Part shown: positions 52,760 through 62,412 of the stretch, in pieces
How the letters are laid out: every line of letters starts with the position of its first letter
Numbering within the stretch: the stretch's first letter is position 1
Assembly: GCA_934489945.1 (NCBI GenBank)
Contig: CAKSSY010000003.1
Coordinates: 1 to 64,000, forward strand
DNA: 64,000 nt
Source of the DNA: an uncultured Eubacteriales bacterium
GTDB lineage: Bacteria; Bacillota; Clostridia; Oscillospirales; CAG-272
Direction of reading: 5' to 3'
Position numbers and translations under genes: made by a program
Notes under the pieces: model-generated
What the model was told of the DNA's origin: nothing
What the model saw: the letters and a program-made list of their open reading frames with translations, nothing else
Databases searched by the model: none

Positions 52760-53854
52760 ATGAAATATAACGAGATACGAAGAAAAACCGGAACCGTGAT
52801 GGTCGGTTCCGTTCGCATAGGGGGACGGAACCCCATTGCGATTCAATCCATGACCAATACCGATACCGCCGATTTTGAGGCGACAAAAAAACAAATTGAA
52901 GCACTTGCCGAAAGTGGGTGTGATATTGTTCGTATAACGGTTCCCGATCTTGAGGCAGCCGAAACCGTGCGTCGATTGAAGGAAAGTGGTGTGTCGGTTC
53001 CGATTGTGGCGGACATTCATTTCGACTATAAAATTGCAATTCGATGTGCAGAGTACGGCGTGGATAAGATACGGATCAACCCCGGCAACATCGGGGACGA
53101 TGACCATGTCCGTATAGTGTGCGAAGTCTGTCGGGCGAGGCATATTCCCATCCGTATCGGCGTGAACAGCGGTTCTTTGGAACATTCGATTTTGGAAAAG
53201 TATGGTGCTCCCACTCCCGAAGCACTTTGCGAAAGTGCAATGGTTCACGTGAAACTATTGGAAAAATACGATTTTGAGGATATTGTTATTTCTATGAAAG
53301 CGTCGGATGTTTATGGCATGATTGCCGCAAACCGTATGCTTGCGGAGCAAGTATCATATCCGTTGCATCTCGGCGTAACCGAGGCAGGGAGTTATCGTTC
53401 GGGACTTGTCAAAAGTGCAGTCGGGATTGGAAGTCTGCTCGCCGACGGCATTGGCGATACTATTCGGGTTTCTCTTACGGATGACCCGTTGCTTGAGGTG
53501 GAAGCCGCACGAGAGATTTTGAATTCGCTTGCTATAGAGGGACAGAGTGGGATGAACATTGTCAGTTGTCCGACCTGCGGACGAACTAAAATCGACTTAA
53601 TTCGACTTGTAAAACTCTTTGAGGAGGCGGTTGACAGAGAAGGTTTGCGTTCGGTTCCGATTCATGTGGCGTTGATGGGATGTATTGTTAATGGACCGGG
53701 TGAGGCACGTGAAGCAGATATCGGAATTGCCGGCGGAAAAGAAGAAGCACTTTTGTTTTCACACGGACAGATTCTCGGGAAAATACGTGAGGACGAGATT
53801 ATTGACACTTTGATTGCAAGAATAAAGAAATGGCAAAAAAGTGAGGATGTATAA
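52760..53854 (+). CDS. ispG: 4-hydroxy-3-methylbut-2-enyl diphosphate synthase
   Basis: Fe-S enzyme of the MEP pathway. 364 residues. RIGGRNPIAIQSMTNTDTAD starts the TIM barrel; GVTEAGSYRSGLVKSAVGIG and DDPLLEVEAAREILNSL are typical. Three cysteines for the [4Fe-4S] cluster are in CPTCGRTKIDL and GCIVNGPGEA. Its TAA overlaps the ATG of polC. Confidence 0.97.
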   Translation: MKYNEIRRKTGTVMVGSVRIGGRNPIAIQSMTNTDTADFEATKKQIEALAESGCDIVRITVPDLEAAETVRRLKESGVSVPIVADIHFDYKIAIRCAEYGVDKIRINPGNIGDDDHVRIVCEVCRARHIPIRIGVNSGSLEHSILEKYGAPTPEALCESAMVHVKLLEKYDFEDIVISMKASDVYGMIAANRMLAEQVSYPLHLGVTEAGSYRSGLVKSAVGIGSLLADGIGDTIRVSLTDDPLLEVEAAREILNSLAIEGQSGMNIVSCPTCGRTKIDLIRLVKLFEEAVDREGLRSVPIHVALMGCIVNGPGEAREADIGIAGGKEEALLFSHGQILGKIREDEIIDTLIARIKKWQKSEDV

Positions 53855-56800
53855 TGGCAGAGAAAGGGTTCTTTGACATTTTCAATTTATATGAGCCATC
53901 CGGCACCGAACGCTCTGTACTTGCTTTGGCGACTGGAATTGCCGTGCGAGCCAATAAAGAACGTCGCTTTTTGGAGATTCGGTGCCGATTTCCGCACATC
54001 GTAGAAAAGGACGAGCTGTACGGAATCGAAGTGGGAATGGCACAGACTTATCATATGAATGCCGTGCGGATTTTACCGAGCTATCCGCCCGATTGTTTTT
54101 ATGAGGGCTATATTTCTCAGATCCTGACCGAGACCGAGCGTACGGGGATTGTTGCTAAAGGATTCTTCTCGCGGTACGAATGTGAATGTGAGAATAGAAA
54201 GATTACCATTCGCATTCCTTTTGAGGCGGGGGGCATACGTCTTCTTTACGACGCCAATACGCCGACTGTTATTTCCAATATTTTGATGTCTGAATTCGGA
54301 GTCGCTTTTGAAGTGAAGATCGAACAGGATGAAAACGGACTTTCGGAAATGGAGGAACGTCACAGCCGTGAATTGGAACGCCTCGGAGTTGCGGTGGCGG
54401 CGGCGGGAAATGCTTATGCCAACCGTCCGCGCGGGAATGAAAATCAGGGAGTTTCGGAATCTCCCGTCGTTACCGAGCCGTCTTTGCCGCGAGCTGTTTC
54501 TTTGATGAAAGAGGGAAGCCCACCGATTCTGGAGAACGGAATTTTTACTTCGGGATATTGTCGGTTTGATCTGAATGATCCTAAGTTTTCCATTGGAGAA
54601 CCGTTTGACATTGTGCCGATTCCGTTGGCAATGGTGAATCATCCGATGAAGGCGATTGTTGTCGGCGAGGTTTTCGGCTTTAAACAGGAACCAAACCGTA
54701 CCGGCGACAAAATGAACACCGTTTACAATATTACCGATGGATATACCTCATTGGAAGTACACGCATCCTATATGGAACTGGATGAGGCGGCGGATCTTGC
54801 GTCGGTTGTTTCGGACGGTGTTTGTGTTGCCTTGAAGGGGTATTCCAAGCATGAAACGCGGCGCGGCAGAGTGGACGAGGATCTGGTCTTTTTTGCTTCC
54901 GAAATTGCCGTGGTTTCTAAGATCAAACGTAAAGATAACGCTCCGAAAAAGCGTGTGGAGTTGCATTTACATACGAATATGTCGGCGATGGATGCGTTGA
55001 TCCCGCCCGATGTTGCCGTAAAAACGGCGAAGGCATGGGGACATCCTGCCGTCGCCATTACTGACCACGGTAATCTGCAAGGATTTCCCGATGCAATGCT
55101 CACCTCTGAAAAAATTGGCGGTATTAAGGTGATTTATGGGTTGGAGGCATATTTTGTCAACGATTCCGCAAGTGCGATCAACGGAAAAGCAATCTGCGGG
55201 TTCGATGATGAAATCGTGGTGTTTGATATTGAGACCACCGGACTTTCTGCTCTGAATTGCGGTATTACCGAGATCGGTGCCGTAAAGATTAAGTCAGGAA
55301 GCGTCATAGCACGGTTTAATACTTTTGTCAATCCCGGAATGCCGATTCCTCCCGAGATCACAAAGCTGACTTCCATCACAGACGAAATGGTTGCCGACGC
55401 ACCTTCGGTTGCCGAGGCGTTGCGGGATTTTTTTGCTTTCACGGGGAAGAGTCTCCTTGTTGCACATAATGCCAATTTTGATATCGGTTTCATTCGTCAT
55501 TATGCTGAGGTGTCCGGTCTTCCGTTTGTGAATCCGTATTTGGATACTGTTGCTCTTTCGCGGTTTTTGAATCCCGAACTGAAAAATCATAAACTGGATA
55601 CATTGGCTGAGCATTACGGACTCGGAGATTTCAACCATCATCGTGCTTGTGACGATGCCGAGATGCTTGCAGGAATCTTTTTCTGCATGATCGACCGTAT
55701 GAAAGAGCAGGACATCAAAAATTTCAGTGAAATGAACAGTGAAATGATTGCCAAGTCTGATCCGTTGAAACTTCCCACTTATCATCAGATTATTTTGGTG
55801 CGAAACAGGGCGGGACTTAAAAATCTGTATAAACTGGTTTCGTACAGTTATCTGAAATATTATAAGCGAAATCCCAGAATCCCGAAATCCGAACTGGAGA
55901 AACTGAGAGACGGATTGATTATCGGTTCTGCCTGCGAGGCGGGAGAGTTGATGCGTGCCATCATCGAAAACAAGCCGGAATCCGAGATTGAAGAGATTGT
56001 GAATTTTTACGATTATCTCGAAATCCAGCCAACCTGTAATAACCGTTTTTTGATTGACGATGGGGTTGTTGCTGATGAAGAGGGACTCCGCAATCTGAAC
56101 CGTCGTGTCGTGGAACTCGGCAAAAAATATAACAAACCGGTTGTTGCCACTTGTGATGCTCATTTTTTGGACAAGGAAGATGAGATATATCGAAAGATTC
56201 TGTTGGCGGGAATGAAATTCAAGGATCATGACAGGGATATTCATTTGTATTATCGGACAACAGAGGAGATGTTGGAGGATTTTTCCTATCTCGGCGAGGA
56301 CAAGGCATACGAGGTTGTCGTTACCAACAGCAATCTGATTGCGGATATGATAGAAGATGATGTCCGCCCGATTCCCACCGGTACCTACACGCCCAAAATG
56401 GAAGGCGCAGAGGAGGATCTCCAAAGAATTTGCTGGGGGCACGCAAAAGAGCGTTATGGAGAGCCGTTGCCGGAGATTGTGGAGAAACGGTTGGCAAAGG
56501 AATTGGATTCCATTATCAGCCATGGATTTGCCGTTCTTTATATGATTGCTCAGAAACTCGTTTGGTATAGTGAAAGTGAAGGGTATCTTGTAGGCTCGCG
56601 CGGTTCTGTCGGTTCATCTTTTGTCGCTTCTATGGCGGGGATATCGGAAGTTAACCCGCTCCCCCCGCACTATTATTGCCCAAAATGCAAACACTCGGAA
56701 TTTTTTACGGACGGCTCTGTCGGTTCCGGATTTGATTTGCCGGACAAGAACTGTCCTGTTTGCGGAACACCGTATATAGGAGACGGACACGACATTCCTT

Positions 56801-58263
56801 TTGAGACTTTCCTCGGATTCCATGGCGATAAATCTCCCGATATTGACCTCAATTTCTCCGGGGATGTGCAGGCAAAGGTTCATAAGTACACGGAGCAGCT
56901 TTTCGGAGAGGAAAACGTGTTCAAAGCCGGAACCATCGGAACGCTTGCCGATAAAACCGCATATGGATATGTTATGAAATATGTGGAGGAAAAAGGAATC
57001 AGTTTGTCGCGTGCCGAGATAAACCGCATGGTTTCAAAGTGCGTGGGGATTAAGCGGACTACGGGGCAGCATCCGGGCGGGATTATCGTTATTCCGCGAG
57101 AATACGAGGTGTACGATTTCACACCTGTTCAGCATCCTGCCGACGATCCGAATTCCAGTATTGTTACGACACATTTTGCATTTTCCTATCTTCATGATAC
57201 GATTCTGAAACTGGATGAGTTGGGACACGATATTCCCACCAAATATAAATATCTGGAAAGATTCAGTAATACCAGTGTCATGGATGTGAAAATGAACGAT
57301 AAGGAGAATTACGAGCTGTTTCTGTCTACAGAACCGCTCGGAATCAAGCCGGATGAGATTGGATGTGACTGCGGCACTGTCGGAATTCCGGAATTCGGAA
57401 CGCGTTTTGCCATGAAGATGTTGCAGGAGGCAAAACCCAAATCCTTTGCCGACCTGTTGCAGATTTCGGGACTGTCACATGGTACCGATGTTTGGACCAA
57501 TAACGCCGAAGATTTGATAAAAAACGGTATTTGTGACATTTCTCACGTAATCGGGTGCCGTGACAACATTATGAACGACCTCATTTTTTGGGGAGTGGAG
57601 AAGGAGCACGCGTTCAAAATCATGGAGTCGGTGCGAAAGGGAAAAGGACTGAAGCCGGAATGGGAGGAAGAAATGACCGCCCATGGAGTACCGGACTGGT
57701 ATATTGCTTCCTGTAAAAAAATCAAGTACATGTTTCCGAAGGCGCATGCGGCGGCATATGTTATGTCTGCGATTCGTCTTGCATGGTACAAGATTTATAA
57801 GCCGGTTGCGTTCTATTGCTCGATTTTTACCGTTGCACCAAACGGTTTTGACGCTGAGGTGGCGAGTCGCGGAAAACAATTTGTTCTTGATCTTATTAAA
57901 GATATTGATAAGCGAAATAACAGCCGCGAGGCATCGCCAAAGGAGGTCAGTTCCATTCCCACACTTCAGCTGATTGCGGAATGTTATGCGCGTCATATCA
58001 AATTTTTACCCATCAGCATTGAAAAATCACACGCATTTATGTTCCAACCAGAGGACGGTAATATACGGATGCCGTTTTCGGCTTTGGCGGGGCTTGGTGA
58101 AAACGCAGCGGCAAACATTATTGCAGCGCGCGAAAAAGAACCGTTTTCCTCCGTTGAGGATTTGCAGATTCGCGGAAAAATTTCCAAAAGCGTGATTGAC
58201 ATTCTCAAAAAGAATTCGGTGTTGGATGATCTCAGTGAAACCAACCAGTTGTCATTCTTCTGA
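53854..58263 (+). CDS. polC: DNA polymerase III PolC-type
   Basis: Replicative polymerase of low-GC Gram-positives, 1469 residues. Order: N-terminal and OB domains (about 1-360), PHP domain (VELHLHTNMSAMDALI), DnaQ-like exonuclease inserted within it (IVVFDIETTGLSALNCGITE; HNANFDIGFIRHYAE), second PHP part, and polymerase core with the zinc finger CPKC...CPVC and PDIDLNFSGDVQAKVHKYTE, which carries catalytic Asp residues. C-terminal HhH region (FSALAGLGENAAANII). Last gene of the pyrH-polC block. Confidence 0.98.
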   Translation: MAEKGFFDIFNLYEPSGTERSVLALATGIAVRANKERRFLEIRCRFPHIVEKDELYGIEVGMAQTYHMNAVRILPSYPPDCFYEGYISQILTETERTGIVAKGFFSRYECECENRKITIRIPFEAGGIRLLYDANTPTVISNILMSEFGVAFEVKIEQDENGLSEMEERHSRELERLGVAVAAAGNAYANRPRGNENQGVSESPVVTEPSLPRAVSLMKEGSPPILENGIFTSGYCRFDLNDPKFSIGEPFDIVPIPLAMVNHPMKAIVVGEVFGFKQEPNRTGDKMNTVYNITDGYTSLEVHASYMELDEAADLASVVSDGVCVALKGYSKHETRRGRVDEDLVFFASEIAVVSKIKRKDNAPKKRVELHLHTNMSAMDALIPPDVAVKTAKAWGHPAVAITDHGNLQGFPDAMLTSEKIGGIKVIYGLEAYFVNDSASAINGKAICGFDDEIVVFDIETTGLSALNCGITEIGAVKIKSGSVIARFNTFVNPGMPIPPEITKLTSITDEMVADAPSVAEALRDFFAFTGKSLLVAHNANFDIGFIRHYAEVSGLPFVNPYLDTVALSRFLNPELKNHKLDTLAEHYGLGDFNHHRACDDAEMLAGIFFCMIDRMKEQDIKNFSEMNSEMIAKSDPLKLPTYHQIILVRNRAGLKNLYKLVSYSYLKYYKRNPRIPKSELEKLRDGLIIGSACEAGELMRAIIENKPESEIEEIVNFYDYLEIQPTCNNRFLIDDGVVADEEGLRNLNRRVVELGKKYNKPVVATCDAHFLDKEDEIYRKILLAGMKFKDHDRDIHLYYRTTEEMLEDFSYLGEDKAYEVVVTNSNLIADMIEDDVRPIPTGTYTPKMEGAEEDLQRICWGHAKERYGEPLPEIVEKRLAKELDSIISHGFAVLYMIAQKLVWYSESEGYLVGSRGSVGSSFVASMAGISEVNPLPPHYYCPKCKHSEFFTDGSVGSGFDLPDKNCPVCGTPYIGDGHDIPFETFLGFHGDKSPDIDLNFSGDVQAKVHKYTEQLFGEENVFKAGTIGTLADKTAYGYVMKYVEEKGISLSRAEINRMVSKCVGIKRTTGQHPGGIIVIPREYEVYDFTPVQHPADDPNSSIVTTHFAFSYLHDTILKLDELGHDIPTKYKYLERFSNTSVMDVKMNDKENYELFLSTEPLGIKPDEIGCDCGTVGIPEFGTRFAMKMLQEAKPKSFADLLQISGLSHGTDVWTNNAEDLIKNGICDISHVIGCRDNIMNDLIFWGVEKEHAFKIMESVRKGKGLKPEWEEEMTAHGVPDWYIASCKKIKYMFPKAHAAAYVMSAIRLAWYKIYKPVAFYCSIFTVAPNGFDAEVASRGKQFVLDLIKDIDKRNNSREASPKEVSSIPTLQLIAECYARHIKFLPISIEKSHAFMFQPEDGNIRMPFSALAGLGENAAANIIAAREKEPFSSVEDLQIRGKISKSVIDILKKNSVLDDLSETNQLSFF

Positions 58264-58316
58264 TTTCGCGCTTTTTCGGGCGATACTGTCAAAATCCGTC
58301 TTTTCGCATAGTATGT

Positions 58317-58347
58317 TATGGAGAGAAGCATTTTGCCTCTCTCCATA
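58317..58347 (+). terminator. Hairpin downstream of polC
   Basis: TATGGAGAGA-A-GCA, TTT, TGC-C-TCTCTCCATA: a 13-bp interrupted stem, about 55 bp after polC and 25 bp before the next gene. It has no T-run, so it may be a weak terminator or a 5' leader structure. No clear promoter is visible for the following gene. Confidence 0.5.
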
Positions 58348-58372
58348 CTACTGTATTATGGAGGAGAAATCT

Positions 58373-59209
58373 ATGCCTGAAAACAGATTTCCGTGTGGTA
58401 TATCGAGTCCTGCGGGCAGAGATATGGTTTGCATTGAGACAAATCGGATTCTCGATTCCTGCCGTGACCGCGATTGTTTTGAAGATGTTCGTGTATTTCT
58501 GACCGATTTCGGTAATGAAATCATTGAGCATACCTCGTCCGTTCGTGTAAAGGATTCTGAGATCGGATATGCCAACATTTCGATTGATCCGGTTCGTTTC
58601 AACCGCGGATTTTACACGGTGAATATCAAATTCTTTATTAAGTTGTGTCTGGAAGCCTGTGTCAGCGGACATTCGCAGGAATTTGACGGTGTTGCCGTAA
58701 TTGAAAAGAAAGTGGTTCTGTTCGGAGGCGACAACAATGTTTGCTCGTTCAGAAGCAATTCGGATAACGGCGGCGATTATTGTGCGACACCCGAGCCGTG
58801 TAACGGAACGAGAAACACACCGACTGCGGTTGTGGATGTGGTGGACCCGCTTATACTCGGGGTCAAGGTTCTGGAAACGCCGAGATCGTGCTGTTGCTGC
58901 TGTTCCGCTTGTGATGTTCCTCAGGGAATCACCTCGCGGCTCAACGGAATTCTGAACGACGGAGAGGGAAGTCGCAGATATCTTTCGGTTTCGATCGGCT
59001 TGTTCTCTGTAGTTCGGATTGTGCGTCCCGGACAGTATCTTGTGAACGCTACCGAATATTCGGTTCCGGATAAAGAATGTATATCGCCGGAAAGCGATGA
59101 TCCGTGCGGTGTCTTTCAGTCCATGCCGTTCCCGACGATGGAATTCAGTTCGCAGGGAAAGCCCGGTCAAACTCATTCCAACACCTGCAATAAAGGTTGC
59201 GGAGGTTAA
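58373..59209 (+). CDS. Cysteine-rich conserved hypothetical protein
   Basis: 278 residues. A beta-rich N-terminal part (DVRVFLTDFGNEIIEHTSSV, DSEIGYANISIDPVRFNRGF, TVNIKFFIKLCLEACVSGHS) is followed by an unusual run of five cysteines (C173-C177) and a further C180, then another beta-like stretch (YLSVSIGLFSVVRIVRPGQY) and a C-terminus ending CNKGCGG. About 18 cysteines in total. There is no signal peptide. Such composition is common among spore-coat and exosporium proteins of Clostridia (inference only). ATG 58373 follows GGAGGAGAAAT. Function unknown. Confidence 0.75.
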   Translation: MPENRFPCGISSPAGRDMVCIETNRILDSCRDRDCFEDVRVFLTDFGNEIIEHTSSVRVKDSEIGYANISIDPVRFNRGFYTVNIKFFIKLCLEACVSGHSQEFDGVAVIEKKVVLFGGDNNVCSFRSNSDNGGDYCATPEPCNGTRNTPTAVVDVVDPLILGVKVLETPRSCCCCCSACDVPQGITSRLNGILNDGEGSRRYLSVSIGLFSVVRIVRPGQYLVNATEYSVPDKECISPESDDPCGVFQSMPFPTMEFSSQGKPGQTHSNTCNKGCGG

Positions 59210-59269
59210 TTGAAAAAGGTCTTTCGGGATGATACGCAGCCGCAATCGTTCCGAAAGACTCTGACGGAT

Positions 59270-60139
59270 TTATTTTCCTTTTCGGTATTTCGTGGGCGTC
59301 TGCCCCGTAATTTTCCGAAAAACCCGATTGAAATGGGAAATATTATTGAATCCGCAGTCAAACGAAATATCCAATACCGATTTTTCGGTAGAGCGCAGGA
59401 GTTCCTGCGCTTTTTCAATACGCTTGATGCTGATATATTCCCAAGGAGTCATACCATTGAGCCGTTTGAACATCTGGCAAAAATAGGTGCGACTCATTCC
59501 TGCTTCCGCGGCGATATTTTCAAGCGAGAGAGAAGCAGAAAAGTTTTTGTTAATATAGTCAAGTGCGATTCCGATTCCGGCAAAAGCCTCTGATCCGATT
59601 TGTTTTCCGGTCATTTCTTCGGTTTGAAAGGAACGGGTCAGCAGGATCAGAATTTCCAAGAGCAACAGCTTCATTCTGAGGGCATAGGCGGTTTTCTTTT
59701 GGAATGACTCCCATTGTATGGAAAGCATAACGGAGGTGATTTCCCGGGCAATTTTTTCTTCGCAGTCAAGACGATTCGGAATTCCGTTGTTCTTTTCCAA
59801 AAAGAAAGAGAGGGATTTTCCGCCTTCCAGTTTTTCCTCCACCGACCAAATGAAACGCGGTTCAAAGTGCAGGTTCAAAAGGTGCATTTCCTGTTCGGGA
59901 AAGACCTCGGTGATGCAATGTTCCTCATTGGTTCCGAAAAAAAACACATCTCCCGTGCGGATTGGAGTTTCTTTTCCGTGGATTCGATAGATGCCGCTGC
60001 CGGAAAGAATACAGGACAGTTCAAATGCAGTGTGGCGATGTTCGGTAAAATCCCGTCGTAAGAAACCGGGTACCGACTCAAAAAGACGGAAAAGAGGGGT
60101 TTTGTTGTATCCTGTGAGAACCATGTCCGAGACGATCAT
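59270..60139 (-). CDS. AraC-family transcriptional regulator
   Basis: 289 residues. N-terminal cupin-type sensor domain (DFTEHRHTAFELSCILSGSG, IRTGDVFFFGTNEEHCI) and two C-terminal helix-turn-helix motifs (SLENIAAEAGMSRTYFCQMF, SVLDISFDCGFNNISHFNRV, FRKITGQTPTKYRK). The cupin fold suggests a sugar or sugar acid as effector. Divergent from the enolase-superfamily gene, which it probably activates. Confidence 0.93.
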   Translation of the reverse strand: MIVSDMVLTGYNKTPLFRLFESVPGFLRRDFTEHRHTAFELSCILSGSGIYRIHGKETPIRTGDVFFFGTNEEHCITEVFPEQEMHLLNLHFEPRFIWSVEEKLEGGKSLSFFLEKNNGIPNRLDCEEKIAREITSVMLSIQWESFQKKTAYALRMKLLLLEILILLTRSFQTEEMTGKQIGSEAFAGIGIALDYINKNFSASLSLENIAAEAGMSRTYFCQMFKRLNGMTPWEYISIKRIEKAQELLRSTEKSVLDISFDCGFNNISHFNRVFRKITGQTPTKYRKGK

Positions 60140-60188
60140 ACCAGCCTCCGAATCAATAATATAGTGTCATAAAATCACAATATTGTGC

Positions 60189-60217
60189 TTGAAAACAAAG
60201 TGATTTTTGATTATACT
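60189..60217 (+). promoter_or_regulatory. Promoter of the carbohydrate operon
   Basis: TTGAAA (60189-60194) and TATACT (60212-60217), spacer 17 bp. The upstream stretch 60140-60188 has ATAAAATCACAATATTGTG with the small palindrome CACAATATTGTG (60175-60186), directly before the -35 box and near the AraC gene start, a plausible regulator site. Confidence 0.7.
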
Positions 60218-60271
60218 GAAATCAGAACAAAATATCTGCTTATATTATGCAGCAAAGAAAGGATTTTGTCA

Positions 60272-61657
60272 ATGGAAAATCTGAAAAAAGGCAAAACCGT
60301 CAACGAAGTGCTTTCCGGGAACGTCAACACCTTTTCCTCTCCCGCTACGTTGAAGATTACGGACCTCCGCGTTTGTAATATCAACGGGGCACCGAAGCAT
60401 TGCCCGCTTCTTAAGATTTATACCAATCAAGGTATTGTCGGATATGGTGAGGTGCGCGATGCGTCGAGTGCCACTTACGCGCTGATGCTGAAGAGTCGTA
60501 TTCTTGGGGAAAACCCTCTGAATGTTGACAAACTCTTCCATCGCATTAAGCAGTTTGGCGGACATTCCCGTCAGGGAGGAGGCGTTTCCGGTATCGAGAT
60601 CGCGCTTTGGGATATTGTCGGTAAAGCATACGGTGTTCCGTTGTATCAACTTCTCGGAGGCAAATATCGCGACAAAGTGCGGATGTACTGTGATACCGAC
60701 GTTGAGGGAAAACATACCGGACACGATATGGGACTTGCTTTGAAAAAGCGTTTGGAAAGCGGCTTTACTTTCCTGAAAATGGATCTCGGCATCGAGTTGA
60801 TGCTTGACGAACCGGGATGTCTGAATGCCCCTGTCGGATTTCTTGAGGACATCAAGAAATATTCCATGAAGGCAATCAATCATCAGCACGGTTCGGTCGA
60901 TATGGATATGATGCTGGGAAAGAATTATGAGGTTTTTACAATTCCGCATTATGCTACGGGAATTCATCTGACCGATAAGGGGATTGAATATCTGACAAAC
61001 TATGTGAAGGAAGTTCGTGACGTGATCGGTTATGATGCCCCTCTTGCTATCGATCATCTTGGACATATCGGTGTCGGAGATGTGATTCGTCTTGCCAAGA
61101 GCTTGGAACCGTATAATATTTCTTGGTTGGAAGATGTTGCGCCGTGGCAATATACCGATCAGTTTGTCAGAATTGCCAACAATACGACGATTCCGATTTG
61201 TACCGGCGAGGATATATTCCTGCATGATAATTTTGAGCCGCTTATGAGCCGTGGCGGTGTTTCGGTGATTCATCCCGATATTCTCACGGTCGGCGGTGCC
61301 ATGGAAATGAAGAAACTGGGCGATATGTGTGATAAATACGGCGTTGCTATGGCAATTCACATGGCAGAAAGTCCGATTGCGGCTATGGCGGCAATTCAGA
61401 CCGCGGCAGCACTTCGCAATGTTCTTGCCGTTGAGTATCACTCGGTTGATTGCGCGTGGTGGAACGATATAGCGGTCGGTATTGATAATCCGATTTTCAA
61501 GGACGGCTTTGCTACGGTTTCAGATAAGCCCGGTCTGGGAATTGAATCGCTTAACGAGGAACTTCTTTCCGAGCATATGCACGAGAAATATCCGGAAATG
61601 TGGGCAAACACCGACGAATGGAATAAAGAATGGGCAAACGACCGCACATGGTCGTGA
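60272..61657 (+). CDS. Enolase superfamily (mandelate racemase/muconate lactonizing) sugar-acid dehydratase-like protein
   Basis: 461 residues. N-terminal capping domain from LKITDLRVCNINGAPKHCPL, barrel from about residue 145. Candidate metal ligands in order: Asp in LAIDHLGHIGVGD, Glu in WLEDVAPWQY, Glu in ICTGEDIFLHDN; a later His in AIHMAESPIAAMA is a likely catalytic base. FTFLKMDLGIE supplies a Lys. The pattern resembles acid-sugar dehydratases, but there are insertions, so I do not assign a substrate. ATG 60272 follows AAAGAAAGGA. First gene of an operon with the SDR and GH13 genes. Confidence 0.85.
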   Translation: MENLKKGKTVNEVLSGNVNTFSSPATLKITDLRVCNINGAPKHCPLLKIYTNQGIVGYGEVRDASSATYALMLKSRILGENPLNVDKLFHRIKQFGGHSRQGGGVSGIEIALWDIVGKAYGVPLYQLLGGKYRDKVRMYCDTDVEGKHTGHDMGLALKKRLESGFTFLKMDLGIELMLDEPGCLNAPVGFLEDIKKYSMKAINHQHGSVDMDMMLGKNYEVFTIPHYATGIHLTDKGIEYLTNYVKEVRDVIGYDAPLAIDHLGHIGVGDVIRLAKSLEPYNISWLEDVAPWQYTDQFVRIANNTTIPICTGEDIFLHDNFEPLMSRGGVSVIHPDILTVGGAMEMKKLGDMCDKYGVAMAIHMAESPIAAMAAIQTAAALRNVLAVEYHSVDCAWWNDIAVGIDNPIFKDGFATVSDKPGLGIESLNEELLSEHMHEKYPEMWANTDEWNKEWANDRTWS

Positions 61658-61668
61658 TAGGAGAGAAA

Positions 61669-62397
61669 ATGTTTGATCTTCACGGAAAACGTGCTCTTGT
61701 TACCGGATCAACGCAGGGAATCGGGCTTGCTATTGCCAGGTTGTTTCGCGAATCGGGAGCAGAAGTCATTGTTCACGGTGCTACAAGCATCGAAAAATGC
61801 GAGACGGCAGCGAAAATTGTCGGATGTACAAAATACGTAGTGAAATCGCTTACCGATCGCGATGCTGCAGAGGTTATTTACGCACAAACGGGGGATGTGG
61901 ATATTTTGGTTCTCAACGCCAGTATCCAATACCGTACTCCATGGCAGGAAATTGACCGGGATGCACTTGATACACAGGTTTCTATCAATTTTGCGGCAAC
62001 GCTTGCTATGATTCAGAAGTATTATCCCCATATGAAAGAGCAAAGATACGGCAGAATCCTGACCGTCGGAAGTGTACAGCAGTATCGCGCTCATCCTGAT
62101 ATGGCAGTATATGCCGCTACCAAGGAAGCACAGATGAGTCTTGTGCGAAACATCGGAAAACAGATTGCGCCATTTGGTGTAACGCTCAATAACCTTTGTC
62201 CCGGTGCGATTGCTACCCCGCGGAATGCGGCGGCAGTTGCGGACAAAGAATATCTTGCCAAGGTTAACGCAGGAATACCGGCGGGATATATGGGACTTGC
62301 AGAGGATTTGGCACCTGCCGCGCTCTATCTCTGTTCGGATGAAGCCAGATATGTTACAGGAAGTGAGATTATAGTAGACGGCGGTATGCATCTTTGA
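61669..62397 (+). CDS. SDR-family oxidoreductase
   Basis: 242 residues, classical short-chain dehydrogenase. NAD(P)-binding TGSTQGIGLAIARLF, ILVLNASIQYRTPW (the NNAG-like motif reads LNAS), catalytic SVQQYRAHPDMAVYAATKEA with the Tyr-x3-Lys pair, and CPGAIATPRN. Likely interconverts a hydroxyl and keto group on the sugar derivative of this operon. RBS TAGGAGAGA. The next gene begins at 62413. Confidence 0.93.
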   Translation: MFDLHGKRALVTGSTQGIGLAIARLFRESGAEVIVHGATSIEKCETAAKIVGCTKYVVKSLTDRDAAEVIYAQTGDVDILVLNASIQYRTPWQEIDRDALDTQVSINFAATLAMIQKYYPHMKEQRYGRILTVGSVQQYRAHPDMAVYAATKEAQMSLVRNIGKQIAPFGVTLNNLCPGAIATPRNAAAVADKEYLAKVNAGIPAGYMGLAEDLAPAALYLCSDEARYVTGSEIIVDGGMHL

Positions 62398-62412
62398 TTG
62401 AAGGGAGAATTT

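Noticed and set aside
60269..61441. 390-codon minus-strand frame opposite the enolase-superfamily gene
   Set aside because: No recognisable motifs; the plus strand carries metal-ligand motifs and a good ribosome binding site.
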